A DNA stretch of 64,000 bases from Cervus elaphus. Lineage: Eukaryota > Chordata > Mammalia > Artiodactyla > Cervidae. Shown here one piece after another: positions 22,309-34,551 of the stretch. The stretch covers positions 50,361,616 through 50,425,615 of the forward strand of contig NC_057848.1 in NCBI RefSeq assembly GCF_910594005.1. Reading direction: 5' to 3'. Both the position numbers and the translations under genes were made by a program. The notes under the pieces are model-generated. The model did not search any database and had not been told where the DNA came from. It saw only the letters and a program-made list of their open reading frames with translations. Position 1 is the first letter of the stretch. Each line of letters opens with the position of its first letter.

Positions 22309-24433
22309 TGAAGGAAGAGCTGGAGATATTTCCTCACACTAACCAGCTGACCTTACAAAAAAGGTCAGTGGATCTCAAATTTTGACTGGCTGAGGCCAAA
22401 TTAATGAGTGAATTTTATTTCTACTCTTTTGCTCTCAAGAGTGGCCTGCACACACTATTCAAGACACAGCAGACTAAACTACAAGAGATTTTTGCTCAAA
22501 CCCTAAAAATAAATTTTGGATGTTTCTTTCAAGTCAGCCACAATGTGTTGTAAGTACGACATTGTGTCATGAGTGGTCAAGTGTGGAACCGTTATTATGG
22601 AGAAGCATACATATTGGTCAGAACTGTTGATTTGATAGAAATCTGTGTGCATAATATGAATCTCCCTTGACAATTTTCAAACTAAGTCATCATGTAGTTT
22701 AACATTTTAATAATATCTGTTAAAGTGATCTGAAATTTGATTATTATTTAAAATATTTTACATTTTGAATCCGAGTAATAGAAATTTGGTAACTCAAGAC
22801 AAACAGATTTTCAAACAACTTACTGAATATATGGACACGTTTCTAAATTTCCTTTAAGATATAGAGTTGAATTTATTTTAAGGGTGTCATTTTGTCTACT
22901 CTGACTGACGTATATTTTAACTTACCCAATTTCTTCCTCTTTTGTTATAAATCGTAAATGTTATTTGCCTTTTAGTGACTAGCCCTACATCCTAGTCTTA
23001 ATTCAAACAATTTAAGGTAATAATTTTATTCACAATAACTAACATGAAAGAAAACTGGAATAAATGAAAGTGAAAGTTATGAGTCTGATTCAAAAAGCAA
23101 GTGACACAAAGGCTAATAGCTATTATATTTGGTGTTTCTGTGAGTCATAAGTTTCATCACTGACTATTATTTCTCTAGCCTAGTTTTATTATCATCCTTT
23201 GAGTGACAAGACATTTCATCCTAATTCATGTTCTTTTCCAACTGAAGGTAATAAAGGCTTATTTTTATTCAACAAAGCAGTACTTTGTGATTTTGCTCTT
23301 TCTCTGATAGTGTCTTTCAGTCTTCTTAATGCTTTTCTGTCGTCCACTACATAAAGGAAAGATGAATAATTTCTTCCAAATCAATAGAGTATTTACACAA
23401 GACTCCACAAACAAGTCCTCATTTCATCTGGAGCCAAAAATAATGCAAAGGTGAAGAATAAAATTTAACATTATGGTGATATTCTACTGACTTGTCCATT
23501 TTCTGATATAGATTAGTCAATTAAGTACAATGTGTAAAAGGTAGTCAAAATATAATCTCAGATGTCTCACCACCTACTATGCTCTCTTCAATGTTCCAGT
23601 TATTATTCACAAGAAAAACACAGATGACTTGGTGTGTCAGTCAAAAAGGTGTAAAATACCAATAGAAAAAATTCTGTCTTTGGATGCATACGAATGATAA
23701 ATCTATTTCCAAAAAGATGTTATGAACCAGTGACTGGCAAATTAATTTTTGTTTACAGTGTAATACTGGTAAAAAAAAAAAAAAAATCTGTGGCAATCAT
23801 GAAGGGATTAAAAATATCAAAAAAATTTCCAAAACAATATTTAACAAACAATGTGTAATTGTGATAATATCACTACTACAGCAATATGATGTCTCACAAT
23901 ATTTGGCAGAGCATCTCCGTTAATTGCACTATTCACTTCGTGGATTTTAGGCATGTTGTTAGTTTTTGCTTAAAGGTGTTTAATGCCCTGATCTCACTGT
24001 CCTGTATTCAAACAAGACAAAATGTCTCCATGTTTCAAAAAATGTATAATTATTATTTATTTGGTTTGACTTTATATCTGATAAAACTTTCTGTAAGACA
24101 ATGCTCACTTAATAGGAGGAAAGATATATTTTACACAGTAATCAAAATTTGGCAGCATAAAAGTTGCCATGGGTTACTTCTTATGGACACAGTTTTAGGT
24201 CCTCTTTTTAAAATAGTAACTATTGTCCTCAATTCAAACTGATGGACCTGAAGGAAAAGTATTTTTACATTCATGGGACATTGTCATTTTAGCCACCAAG
24301 ACGACTCTAGATCTCTTCATAACATTATCTGAGATCTACGTGTCCTAAAAATCTGTGTCACCATTACAATTATTATTATTATTACTTTAATTAAGATATT
24401 TCTAAATTTTCATAGGAGTAATAATACTATTGG
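22309..24433. other. Long intergenic stretch, no gene seen
   Basis: AT-rich unique DNA with a poly(A) run at about 23770-23786 and a short ATT repeat at about 24369-24386. The open frame at 23886-24242 has no recognisable homology, no codon bias I can see and no promoter or splice context. Confidence 0.5.
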
Positions 24434-25578
24434 GAAGTGAAAATCACTCAGTTGTGGCCGACTCTTTGTGAGCCACGTGCCAGGCTTTCCTGTTCATCAC
24501 CAACTCCCAGAGCTTGCTCAAACTCATGTCCATTGAGTCGGTGATGCCATTCAACCATCTCATCCTCTGTCATCCTCTTCTCCTCCTGCCTTCAATCTTT
24601 CCCAGCAACAGGGTCTTTTACAATGAGTCAATTCTTCACATCAGGTGGCCAAACTATTGGAGTTTCAGCTTCAGATCAGTCTTCCCAATGACTATTCAGG
24701 ACTGATTTCCTTTAGGATGGACTGGTTTGATTTCCTTGCAGTCCAAGGGCCTCTCAAGAGTCTTCTCAAACAATTCAAAAGCATCAGTTCTTCAGTGCTC
24801 AGCTTTCTTTATGATCCAACTCCCACATCCATACATGACAACTGGAAAAACCGTAGCTTTGACTATCTGGACTTTTGTCAGCAAAGTAATGTCTGTGCTC
24901 TTTAATATGCTGCCTAGGTTTGTCATAGCTTTTCTTCCAAGGAGCAGTCATCTTTTAACTTCATGGCTGCAGTCACCATCTGCAGTGATTTTGGAGCCCA
25001 AGAAAATAAATTCTCTCACTGTTTCCATTGTTTCCCCATCTATTTGCCATGAAGTGAGGGGACCAGATGCCATGATCTTTGTCTTTTGAATGTTGAGGTT
25101 TAAGCCAACTTTTTCACTCTCCTTTTTCACTTTCATGAAGAGACTCTTTAGTTCCTCTTTGACTTCTGCCATAAAGGTGGTGTCATCTGCATATCTGAGG
25201 TTATTTATATTTCTCCCAGCAGCCTTGATTCTAGCTTGTGCTTCATCCAGCCTGGCATTTTGCATGATGTACTCTGCATATAAGTTAAATAAGCAGGGTG
25301 ACAATGTACACACTTGACGTACTCCCTTCCCTATTTGGAATCAGTCTGTTGTCTCACGTCCAGTTCTAACTGTTGCTTCCTGACCTGCATACAGGTTTCT
25401 CAAGAGGCAGGTCAGGTGGTATGGTATTCCCATCACTTTAAGAATTTTCAACAGTTTGTTGTGATCCACACAGTCAAAAGCTTTAGCATAGTCAATGAAG
25501 CAGAAGTAGATGATTTTCCTGGAATTGTCTTGCTTTTTCTATGATTCAATGGATGTGGCGATTTGATCTCTGGATATT
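24434..25578 (-). mobile_element. BovB LINE 3' half with RT motifs, antisense
   Basis: Tail side at 24434 (gaagtgaaaatcactcagttg) running into RT. The minus strand encodes YADD (complement at 25182-25193) and, further upstream in the element, the FIDYAKAFDCVD-type motif A region (complement near 25465-25500). The 121-codon minus frame 24948-25313 covers the RT palm (NNLRYADDTTFMAEVKEELK). The element stops in the RT at about 25578 by 5' truncation. Confidence 0.93.
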
Positions 25579-26685
25579 TCTACATAAATCAATGTAGTTT
25601 GTGGAACAGTAGTGGAAATATCAATAGAAAAATAAAGACCTCGACTCCTTATATAAATCTCTTAAAATCTATTGTAAACATACTAGTGGTAGGGGCAAAT
25701 TGGATAATTTAAAAGTTATTTTTCTGTTTTAAAATTGTATTACTCATATATGCCTCAAAATAGTAACCCAAGGTACATATTATATATAGCAGTTATATTT
25801 ATGTCCATAACACAATTGAAAGAATTGAGACTCAAGGAGTTTGTGACTTATCCAAAGAAGCATAGCAACTCAGTTACAAAGATTTTCCTAGGTTTATTTA
25901 CTGTAATTGCCTACATTTTAGCAAAACTTACCTGTATAAAATTTCTCAAGGTCTGTATTATAAAATATCTTAAAATTATATAAATGTGGTATATCAGAAT
26001 ACAGTTTAACTTGCCTCTTTTATTTTACCTGAATATGAGTTGCTTATGTTCTATATCTTTGAATAGGTAACTATGTTTACAAAACATAACTGTAAGTTGT
26101 AAATGTCATTTTGAAACAGGTATTATGTAACAGAGGTATTGAAACCATTTTTCAGTATCAACAATTTATCATTAACCAGGAAATACAGATTTGGATTCCA
26201 AACTGGGAGGCCCAAGGGGATATTTTCTTCATCCAGCAGGCAAAACAATCTTTCATACAGCCTAAGCTCATGTACTTTTTTAGGAAATTTGGAAAACAGG
26301 TTGTAGTGGTTACAAATGAAAACAAAACATTTTGAAACCAGGATCAATAGTAAAAAAAAAAAAAAAAAAAAAAATGGCTTTATAAACTGTGTTGTAGTTT
26401 TCCTTCCTCCTACCTTGGCTTATCCCACATTCAATTCTGCCATTCCCTAGTGCCTGTCCATTAAATTTGAAAGAGTAAGAAAGGTGTTTTGTAAAATATT
26501 AGTTGATGTTACCCAGAGCAAGAAAAACTGCCTTAGCAAATTAAAGATGAATGAACTTATTGAAACATTGTGCATTTCTTCCAAGTACTGAATAGTAAGA
26601 GATATTTCCTCATCAAGGAGCTAAATATCTCATTATGACAAATTGCTTGTTATTTTCTATAAATGGTGTACTTTTGGATTTGTTA
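25579..26685. other. Intergenic DNA with poly(A) run
   Basis: No gene seen. A run of about 23 A residues lies at 26352-26374. I could not identify a retroposed sequence or target duplication upstream of it. Overlapping frames on both strands at 26111-26347 have no recognised similarity. Confidence 0.45.
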
Positions 26686-26690
26686 AAGGT

Positions 26691-26846
26691 AAGCCCTGGG
26701 TTGGGATGACCCCCTGGAGGAGGGCATGGCAACCCACTCCAGTATTCTTGCTTGGAGAAAACCCATGGACAGAGGAACTTGACTGGCTGCAGTTCATGGG
26801 GTTAGAAAGAATCTGATATGATTTAGCAAGTAAGCACAGCACAAAG
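26691..26846 (+). mobile_element. 5'-truncated Bov-tA SINE, forward
   Basis: Starts at the B-box region (agccctgggttgggatgacc) and keeps the Bov-A body (atggcaacccactccagtattcttg) and the degraded end block. The tRNA head is mostly missing. Confidence 0.88.
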
Positions 26847-26940
26847 GCACAAGAGGGTAGAAGTCTTATTAATTATTTTTTTCTTTCCTTTCTGTTCTCA
26901 AATGACTTTAAATGTTCCTCATTTCTCAATGCTGATTGGC

Positions 26941-27000
26941 AAATATGAGAAAAATATGAGAAAAAATTAGAGAAATATGAAAAAATATGAGAAAAAAATG
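26941..27000. repeat. Short tandem array of atatgagaaaa-like units
   Basis: At least four imperfect copies of an 11-13 bp aatatgagaaaaa unit. Local slippage product. Confidence 0.8.
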
Positions 27001-27164
27001 ATGGCTAATTTTAAACTTATGGAAAACTAAGGAATACCTGAGAAAACCCAAGCTATGAAGGGCAAAAAATTAGTTTCATCTGTAGTGAATTGTTAAATCT
27101 CCTATAGCTATCAACATTATCAACTATACCCTACAAAATTCTCACCTTTTTCATCAATCATCTT

Positions 27165-27298
27165 TTTTAAAAAATATTTATTTGACTGCACTGGGTCTTA
27201 GCTGTAGCATGTGGAATCTAGTTCCTTGACCAGAGATCGAACCAGGACCCCTGATTGGGAGCTTGGAGCTTTAGCCTCTGGACCACCAGGCAAGTCCC
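27165..27298 (-). mobile_element. CHR-type SINE, antisense
   Basis: Antisense CHR layout: aaatatttatttgactgcac tail, gggtcttagctgtagcatgtgg, agttccttgaccagagatcg, and head ggaccaccaggcaagtcc. Imperfect tcaatc-containing flanks (27151-27164 and 27299-27312) may be a decayed target duplication. Confidence 0.85.
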
Positions 27299-27515
27299 TT
27301 CTTCAATCTTTAAAAAATATGCCAGTTGGTTTCCTGTCCTGTGGTTTAGAATACTATACATAAACTATAAAATGGATACATAATTGTCTTTTGTTAGTAG
27401 CATTGCATGCATTTCAAATGTAGTAGGACAAGATTAAGAATGTGAGATGATTCATGAACCATTCCTTGCCACTTTAACCTCCTTTGCCATTCCGTAACTT
27501 TTTATAGCTTTAAAA

Positions 27516-29680
27516 TGTTTTTTTCAATTGGAGGATAATTGCTTTACAGTATTTTGTTGGTTTCTGCCATAAATCAACATGAATCAAACATGGGGGTGCA
27601 TATATCCCCTCCCTCTTGAACCTCCCTCCCACCCCTCTAGGTTGTCACAGAGCACCTGAATTGAGCTCTAAGCATCATACAGCAAATTTACAGATTATTT
27701 ATTTCACATATGGTAATTTATATGTTTCCATGCTACTCTCTCAATTCTTTCCACCCTCTCCTTCCACTACTGTGTTCACAAGTCTGTTCTGTATGTCTGC
27801 TTTTCCACTGTTGCCATGCAAATAGGCTCAACCGTACCATTTTTCTAGATTCCATATATATGAATTAATATACAATATTTTCTTTCTCTTTCTGACCTCA
27901 CTTTGCATATAATAGGTTCTAGGTTCATCCACTTCATTAGGAGTGACTCAAATCTGTTCTTTTTTATGACTGAGTAATGTACCCTTGTGTATATGTACAA
28001 CAACTTCTTTATCCACTCATCTGTTAATGAACACATAGGTTGCTTCCATGTCCTAGCTATTGTAAATAGTGCTGCAATGAACACTGGGGTACATGCATCT
28101 CTTTCAGTTATGGTTTTCTCAGGGTATGTGCCCAGTAGTGAGATTGTTAGGTCATATTGTAGTTTTATTCCTAGGTTTTTAAGGAATCTCCATACTGTTC
28201 TCCATAGTGGCTACACCAATTTACACTCGCACCAGCAGTGCAGGAGGGTTCCCTTTTCTCCATACCCTCTACAGCATTTATTTTTTGTAGACTTTTTTAT
28301 GATAGCCATTCTAACTGGTGTGTGGTGATATTTCATTGTAGTTCTGGTTTGCATTTCTCTAATAATGAGCAATGTTGAGCATCTTTTCATGTGTTTATTA
28401 GCCATCTATATTCTTCTTTGAAGAAATGTCTATTTAGGTCTTCTCCCCATTTTTTTTTTTGATTGTGCTGTTTATTTTCCTGATGCTGAGTTATATGAGC
28501 TGCTTATATATTCTGGAGATTAATCCTTTGTCAGTTGTTTCATTTACAATTATTTTCTCCCTTCTCAGGGTTGTCTTTTAATCTTGTATATTTTTTCATT
28601 TGCTGTCCAAAAGCAAATGGACAAATTTAAGTTTAATTAAGTCCTATTTGTTTATTTTTGTTTTATTTCCATTACTCAAAGAGGATCTTGCTGTGATGTA
28701 TGTCAAAGAGTGTAGCCCATATTTTCCTCTAAGAGCTTTATAGTTTGTGGCCTTACATTTAAGTCTTTAATTCATCTTGAATTTATTTTTATGTATGATG
28801 TAGGTTTCCTCTAAGATCAGGAACAAGAGAAGGGTGCCCACTTTTGCCACTGTTATTCAACATAGTTTTGGAAATCCTAGCCTTGGCAATCAGAAAAGAA
28901 AAAGAAATAAAATAAATCCAGATCAGAAAAGAAGTAAAACTCTCACTGTTTGCAGATGATACTATACTTAGAAAATCCTAAAGATTCCACCATAAAATTA
29001 TTAGATCTAATCAATGAATATAGTGAAGTTGCAAAGTATAAAATCAATACACAGAAATCCCTTGCATCCCTATACATTAACAGTGAAAAATGAGAAAGCT
29101 AAGAAATAATCTCATTCACCATTGCAACAAAAAGAATAAAATACCTAGGTATAAGCCTATCTAATGAGAAAAAGAGACCTGTATGCAGAAAACTATAAGA
29201 CGCTGATGAAAGAATCAAAGATGACACAACTAGATGGAGAGATATACCATGTTCTTGGATTGGAAGAATCAATATTGTCAAAATGACTATACTACCCAAA
29301 GTAATCTATAGATTCAATGCAATCCCTATCAAACTACCTTGGTACTTTTCACAGAACTAGAATGAAAAAAATTCAGTTTGTATGGAAACACAAAAGGCCC
29401 TGGATAGCTAACGCAATCTTGAGAAGGAAAAATGAAGCTGGAGGAATCAACCTTCCTGACTTCAGAGTATACTACAAAGCTACAGCCATCAAGACAGTGT
29501 GGTAATGGCCCAAAGGCAGAAATATAGACCAGTGGAACAAGATAGAAAGCACAGAGATAAACCTATGCACCTATGAGCACCTTATCTTTAACAAAGGAGG
29601 CAAGAATATACAATGGAGAAAAGACCACCTCTTCAGTAAATGGTGGGAAAACTGGACAACATGTAAAAGAATGTCATTCC
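27516..29680 (-). mobile_element. LINE-1 with 5' inversion (twin-priming structure)
   Basis: Segment 27516-28803 is antisense L1: 3'UTR from tttcaattggaggataattgc, then ORF2 C-terminus to the ttaagtctttaattcatcttg block. At about 28804 orientation flips. Segment 28805-29680 is sense L1 ORF2 beginning in RT (gaacaagagaagggtgccc, gtttgcagatgatac) and running to gaaaactggacaacatg. The two segments are nearly contiguous in the parental element, so this is one L1 insertion whose 5' part was inverted. The coding frames are degraded. Confidence 0.9.
29317..29505 (+). pseudogene. L1 ORF2 fragment in the inverted segment
   Basis: A 62-codon open stretch with the L1 ORF2 phrases FVWKHKRPWIANAILRRK and GGINLPDFRVYYKATAIKTVW, equivalent to the region at about 19060-19195. 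Broken on both sides. Confidence 0.9.
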
Positions 29681-30007
29681 CAATTTTTTTAAACAAAGTA
29701 TATGAAACATGAAGCATTAAACCTAGTAGCAGTTCAGCAAGACTTATTTTATGAAGTTTGTTTTACTTAAACTTTTTTGCATAAGTGGCAGTCCCCATTT
29801 CTTTATGCATTTTTCCTTACTTCCTTTCTGGATAGCTTGTATTTTCCCTAGATGTCTGTTGGTCATTAGTCAATTGACATCAGACTACTTTTACACCTGT
29901 AACATTTGCCTTTGACCACACCTTTACCAGATATAGATAATCAGAAAATGTCTGCTCTGAAATGATTTTTCTAATTTGATTTTGTTCCCTTCTACCCCAC
30001 TCCCTGG
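29681..30007. other. Unique intergenic DNA
   Basis: No repeat or gene recognised. Confidence 0.45.
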
Positions 30008-30200
30008 AGCTTCCCTGGTGGCTCAGAGGGTAAAGTGTCTGCCTTTTAGTGCCTTTTAGGCCTGGGGTTGATCCCCAGGTTGGGAAGATCCCCTGGAGAA
30101 GGAAATGGCCACCACTCCAGTACTTTGGCCTGGAAAATTCCATGAATGTAGGAACCTGATAGGCTATGGTCTATGGGATCACAAAGAGTCGCACCACACT
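30008..30200 (+). mobile_element. Bov-tA SINE, forward
   Basis: Head agcttccctggtggctcag. An internal direct repeat (gccttttagtgccttttagg) sits in the tRNA-like stem region, where a small duplication disturbs the normal sequence. Degraded body follows to acaaagagtcgcac. Confidence 0.88.
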
Positions 30201-31139
30201 CCAGGTCAGTGGTTGATTCATAATGTGATAGGTAATCCTTTGTTGGTTTTGCTGGTTTTCTACTGGCATGTATGTTGACTAACATTTGTTATTGTCTTCC
30301 ATTAATCTCTAACTATTCCATGAGTGTTATTTTCACAATTCTGATTTCACTGAAAGCTAGAAATAAAATATTTAGTGCATATTTTCTGGCAATCATATTT
30401 CTCAAAAAAAATTTTAACTTCTATATAAAATAATATTATTTTGCCATTGTTGTCCTTTATACTTACCTAAAGGATATAATTTTGTTGTTTTTGTAATTAT
30501 TTTAGGAGTTAATATATTGAAAGACTGGTGTGACTTAAAATGAGTCAAAATGACTCTAAATATGCAACAACCTTGAAAGGAAAACCAATAAGAGCAAAAT
30601 AAAAATTTTGACAATTGGCACTGTAGAAGATCCAGAGAAGGACAATCAAAACAGCCAACAGTGAAACTATTTCTAAAAAAAATTTACAAGTGTTCCAAAT
30701 TGGCAGTCAGCAGTTCAGTCAATTTAGTCTGAAAAACTATTTAGCTATTTTGTTTGGCACCGCAGTGTTGATATGGCACCAGAGTTTGATACATATGCAA
30801 ACTAAACTATGTTGATAAAAATAACAAATATAATACCTTCAGATGAGGCAGGTACTTTCTGGTTGCCAAAGACCCATACCTATTGGTTGGCTTACCTGTC
30901 CATTTTATTCAACATAATGCTTCATATATTGCATATTATAATCATGGACTTTCTTATTTTGGCAAAACATTACTTCAATTCTTCATCCAAAGTATATCAA
31001 TTCATTTTACTATCTAGATCACATTACTCTGGATATATACCTGTTTCTTCATGTTCCACTTAATTCTTATGATAAGAACTGGAGATGATAACTGGGTAGT
31101 TCTTAGCACTGCTCAGTGAATATTATTATCCTTGGTGCA
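30201..31139. other. Unique intergenic DNA
   Basis: No gene or known repeat recognised. It contains the left copy of an exact 24-bp repeat (30789-30812) whose partner is at 31518-31541. Confidence 0.45.
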
Positions 31140-31490
31140 CATGACAATATTCTATTTCCCTATCCTCTAGGAGTTTGACTGGCCAAATAACTTACCTTGA
31201 CCAATGAATTGCCTATGTTAATGGTATGTGTTACCTCAAGGTGAAAGATTCAAAGTCAGCATAGAATCCATGACAATCTCTCTTTTTCCTCATTCACGGC
31301 AACTCTAAACAGGCTGCTCCACCAGTCTACATCTCAGAGTGAAGGCAACACTAGAGGGCCTACACTTTCCATTCTGGACATATAAATGGGCAAGAAATTA
31401 AAATGTATGATTAACATTTTAATTCATTGAGATTTGAATGTTGTTAATTATGACAGCACAATCTAGTTTATCTTGATTGATGAAGAAATT
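31140..31490 (+). mobile_element. Possible ancient LTR-like remnant
   Basis: The layout recalls mammalian solitary-LTR-type repeats: 'gactggccaaataacttaccttgaccaatg' near 31180, a ctgctccaccagtctacatctcagagtgaagg segment near 31315-31345, and a terminal 'attcattgagatttgaatgttgttaattatgacagc' block near 31420-31455. Family not determined; treat as tentative. Confidence 0.3.
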
Positions 31491-31679
31491 GTTACCATAA
31501 ATGTGTGTTGCTTTCATATACATATGCAAACTAAACTATGTGGCAGTGACTTAAGAAATTAGGTAACAGGCTATAAGAAACTGGAAGCTGAAAGATGAAG
31601 ATCAATGTTATTCAGTGGCACACTATCAGTAAAATGGCTGCTTATGACTGTTTGGAAAGCAGACCATGTCATAACTAGC

Positions 31680-32383
31680 CCTGGGGTGGGCCTGGAGGCT
31701 GGATCTATCAGCAGGAGCCCTCCTATTGCCTGGAGCTATGGCAGATAGCCTGGTGGTTGGGGTGCACTGGGATCCTGAGGCCATAGGAGCTGGCTTGGCA
31801 CTGGGGTGTGCCAGGAGCTTGGGACTATTGGAACTGGCCTGGCACTGGGGACAGCCAAGAGCCTAGATCTGTAGGAGTCCTCCTAAATCTTGGGTTCATG
31901 GTGCGGGACTGGTACTGGTACCGCTCTGCTCCTCAAATCTGCATCTGTCACCTGTTTAACTTTTTTTCTCCACTGCAGGAATGAGTGACAGGGACAATGT
32001 CACACTGTTTTTCCTACTCTTATTTCTGTGTTCCACCCAGGTTCTGTAATCCCTCATATGAAATCCTTAGTTTTTGGGAAGATGTTTTTGTGCATGAATA
32101 GTTGTTCAGACTGATATATCTGTGAGGAGAGGAGAGCTAAAAATTCCTATCCACCATTTTCCTATTTCCATCTGGAAATGGAAATTGGCCTGGCACTGGG
32201 GACAGCCAAGAGTCAAGATCTGTAGGAATCCTCCTAAATCTTGGGTTCATGGTGCTGGACTGGTAGTGGTACCAGCCTGCTCCTCAGATCTAGACTCCTA
32301 CAGATCTAGGCTCTTGGCTTTCCCCAGTGCCAGGCCAGTTCCCATAGTCCGAAGCTCCTGGCACACCCCAGTGCCAAGACAGC
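31680..32383. repeat. GC-rich block with direct and inverted internal duplication
   Basis: An island of higher GC in AT-rich DNA. Unit 31789-31940 (ggcttggcactggggtgtgcc ... tcctcaaatct) is partly repeated in direct orientation at 32181-32291. Its first part is repeated in inverted orientation at 32292-32383. The middle (31941-32180) is AT-richer and ends in a cctatccaccattttcc phrase that faintly resembles the L1 5' terminus at 55715-55727. It could be L1 5'UTR-derived or LTR-derived; I cannot name the family. Confidence 0.7.
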
Positions 32384-32568
32384 AAACCATCTCATCCTCT
32401 GTCATCCCCTTCTCCTCCTGCCTTCAAACTTTCCCAGCATCAGGGTCTTTCCAAATGGGTCAATTCTTCGCCATCCAGTGGCCAAAGTGTTGGAGTTTCA
32501 GCTTCAGCATCAGTCCTTCCAATGAATATTCAGGACTGATTTCCTTTAGGATGGACTGATTGGATTAT
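32384..32568 (-). mobile_element. BovB LINE fragment, antisense
   Basis: Matches BovB downstream of RT, in antisense: aaccatctcatcctctgtc, tttcccagcatcagggtc, ttggagtttcagcttcagc, atttcctttaggatgg. Truncated on both sides and lacking the element's terminal block. It abuts the GC-rich inverted block. Confidence 0.9.
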
Positions 32569-33199
32569 TTTTGCAGGTATGAATAAAGTGAATTGAAAGT
32601 TTCCATAAAGTCATGGACTTGTTGGGGTGGAACAAGCAACTGCTTCTCAACTCCAAACAGCAAATGAAAGAAATCAAGAAATGATTTAATTTACAAAGGC
32701 CCATTTAAACCATCCTAGTGATTAGATTCAAACTGAAGTTCTGGCTGTCATACCTAATGTTAAATGTTAAAACCTTTCAATGGATTAAGTTAGCATTCAA
32801 TCACTTCAGTTGGATTCAGTTGCTCAATCATGTCTGACTCTTTGTGACCCCATGGACTGCAGCATGCCAGGCCTCCCTGCCCATCACAAACTACCAGAGT
32901 TTACTCAAAATCATGTCTGTTGAGTCGGTGATGCCATCCAACCATCTCATCCTCTGGCGTGCCCTTCTCCTGCCTTAAATCTTTCCCAGCATCAGGATCT
33001 TTTCAAATGAGTCAGTTCTTTACATCTGGTGGCTCAAGTATTGGAGTTTCAGCTTCAGCATCAGTCCTTCCAATGAACATTCAGGACTGATTTCCTTTAG
33101 GATGGACTGGTTGGATCTCCTTGAAGTCCAAGGGACTCTCAACAACACAGTTCAAAAGCATCAATTCTTCAGCACTCAGGTTTCTTTATAGTCCAACTC

Positions 33200-33547
33200 T
33201 CACATCCATAAATGACTACTGGAAAAACCATAGTCTTGACTAGACAGACCTTTGTTGGCAAAGTAATATTTCTGCTTTTTAATATGCTGTTCAGGTTGGC
33301 CATAACTTTTCTTCCAAGGAGCAAGCGTCTTAATTTCATGGCTGCAGTCACCATTGGCAGTGATTTTGAAGCCCCCCAAAATAAAGTCTCTCACTGTTTC
33401 CATTGTTTCCCCATCTTTTTGCCATGAAGTGACGGGACCAGATACCATCATCTTAGTTTTCTGAATGTTGAGTTTTAAGCCAGCCTTTTCACTCTCCTCT
33501 TTCACTTTCATCAAGAGGCTCTTTAGTTCTTCTTCACTTTCTGCCAT
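33200..33547 (-). pseudogene. BovB RT remnant downstream of YADD, antisense
   Basis: The minus frame reads MAESEEELKSLLMKVKEESEKAGLKLNIQKTK, typical of BovB just C-terminal of the YADD box. The YADD box itself lies in another minus frame at about 33523-33705 (NNLRYADDTTL), so a frameshift separates them. A further minus frame at 33762-33998 carries FIDYVKSFDCVDHNNLWKIL (RT motif A) and QAGFTKGRGNIDQ. Confidence 0.92.
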
Positions 33548-34551
33548 AGGGTGGTGTCATCTGCATATCTGAGGTTATTGATATTCCTCCTGGAAATCTT
33601 GATTCCAGTTTGTGCTTCATCCAGCCCAGTGTTTCTCATGATGTACTCTGCATATAAGTTAAATATCAGGGTGACAATATACAGTTGTGACATACTCCTT
33701 TCCATTTTTGGAACCAGTCTGTTGTTCCATGTCCAGTTCTAACTGTTGCTTCCTGACCTGCCTACAGATTTCTCAAGAGGCAGGTCAGGTGATCTGGTAT
33801 TCCCATCTCTTTAAGAATTTTCCACAAGTTGTTGTGATCCACACAGTCAAAGGATTTGACATAGTCAATAAAGCAGAGGTAGATGTTTTTCTGGAACTCT
33901 CTTGTTTTTCTGATGATCCAACAGATGTTGGCAGTTTGATCTATGTTTCCTCTGCCTTTTGTAAATCCAGCTTGAACATCTGGAAGTTCACAGTTCATAA
34001 ACTATTGAAGCCTGGCTTGGTGAATTTTGAGCATTACTAGTTGTGAGATGAGTGCAATTGTGTGGTAGTTTGAGCATTCTTTGGCATTGCCTTTCTTTGG
34101 GATTGGAATGAAAACTGACATTTTCCCATCCTGTGACCACTGTTGAGTTTTCCAAATTTGCTGGCATATTGAATGCAACACTTTCAGAGATTCATCTTTT
34201 AGGATTTGAAATAGCTCACTGGAATTCAATCACTTCCACTAGCTTTGTTCATAGTGATGCTTCCTAAGGCCCACTTGACTTCACATTCCAAGATGTCTGG
34301 CTCTAGGTGAGTGATCATGTCATCATGATTATGTGGGTCAGACCACCTGACCTGCCTTGTGTGCACCAGGACCCAGGAGAAAGGAGCAGTGACTCCATAA
34401 GAGACTGACCCAGACTTGCCCATGAGTGTCCAGGAGTCTCTGGTGGAGGCATGGATCAGCAGTGGCCTGCTGCAGGATCGCAGGCACTGAGTGTAGCAGT
34501 GCATGCATGGGACCTTTTGAAGTAGGTTGCCATTATCTTCATTACCTCCAC

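Noticed and set aside
23886..24242. 118-codon plus-strand open frame in unique DNA
   Set aside because: No recognisable protein similarity, low-complexity AT-driven composition, and no promoter, splice or polyadenylation context. Frames of this length arise by chance in tens of kilobases.
26352..26374. Poly(A) run as evidence of a processed pseudogene
   Set aside because: The DNA upstream shows no recognisable transcript similarity, and no flanking target duplication was found.
32122..32559. 145-codon plus-strand open frame
   Set aside because: It spans the GC-rich inverted block and then antisense BovB DNA. The encoded string changes character at the repeat boundary, so it is a fusion of non-coding repeats.
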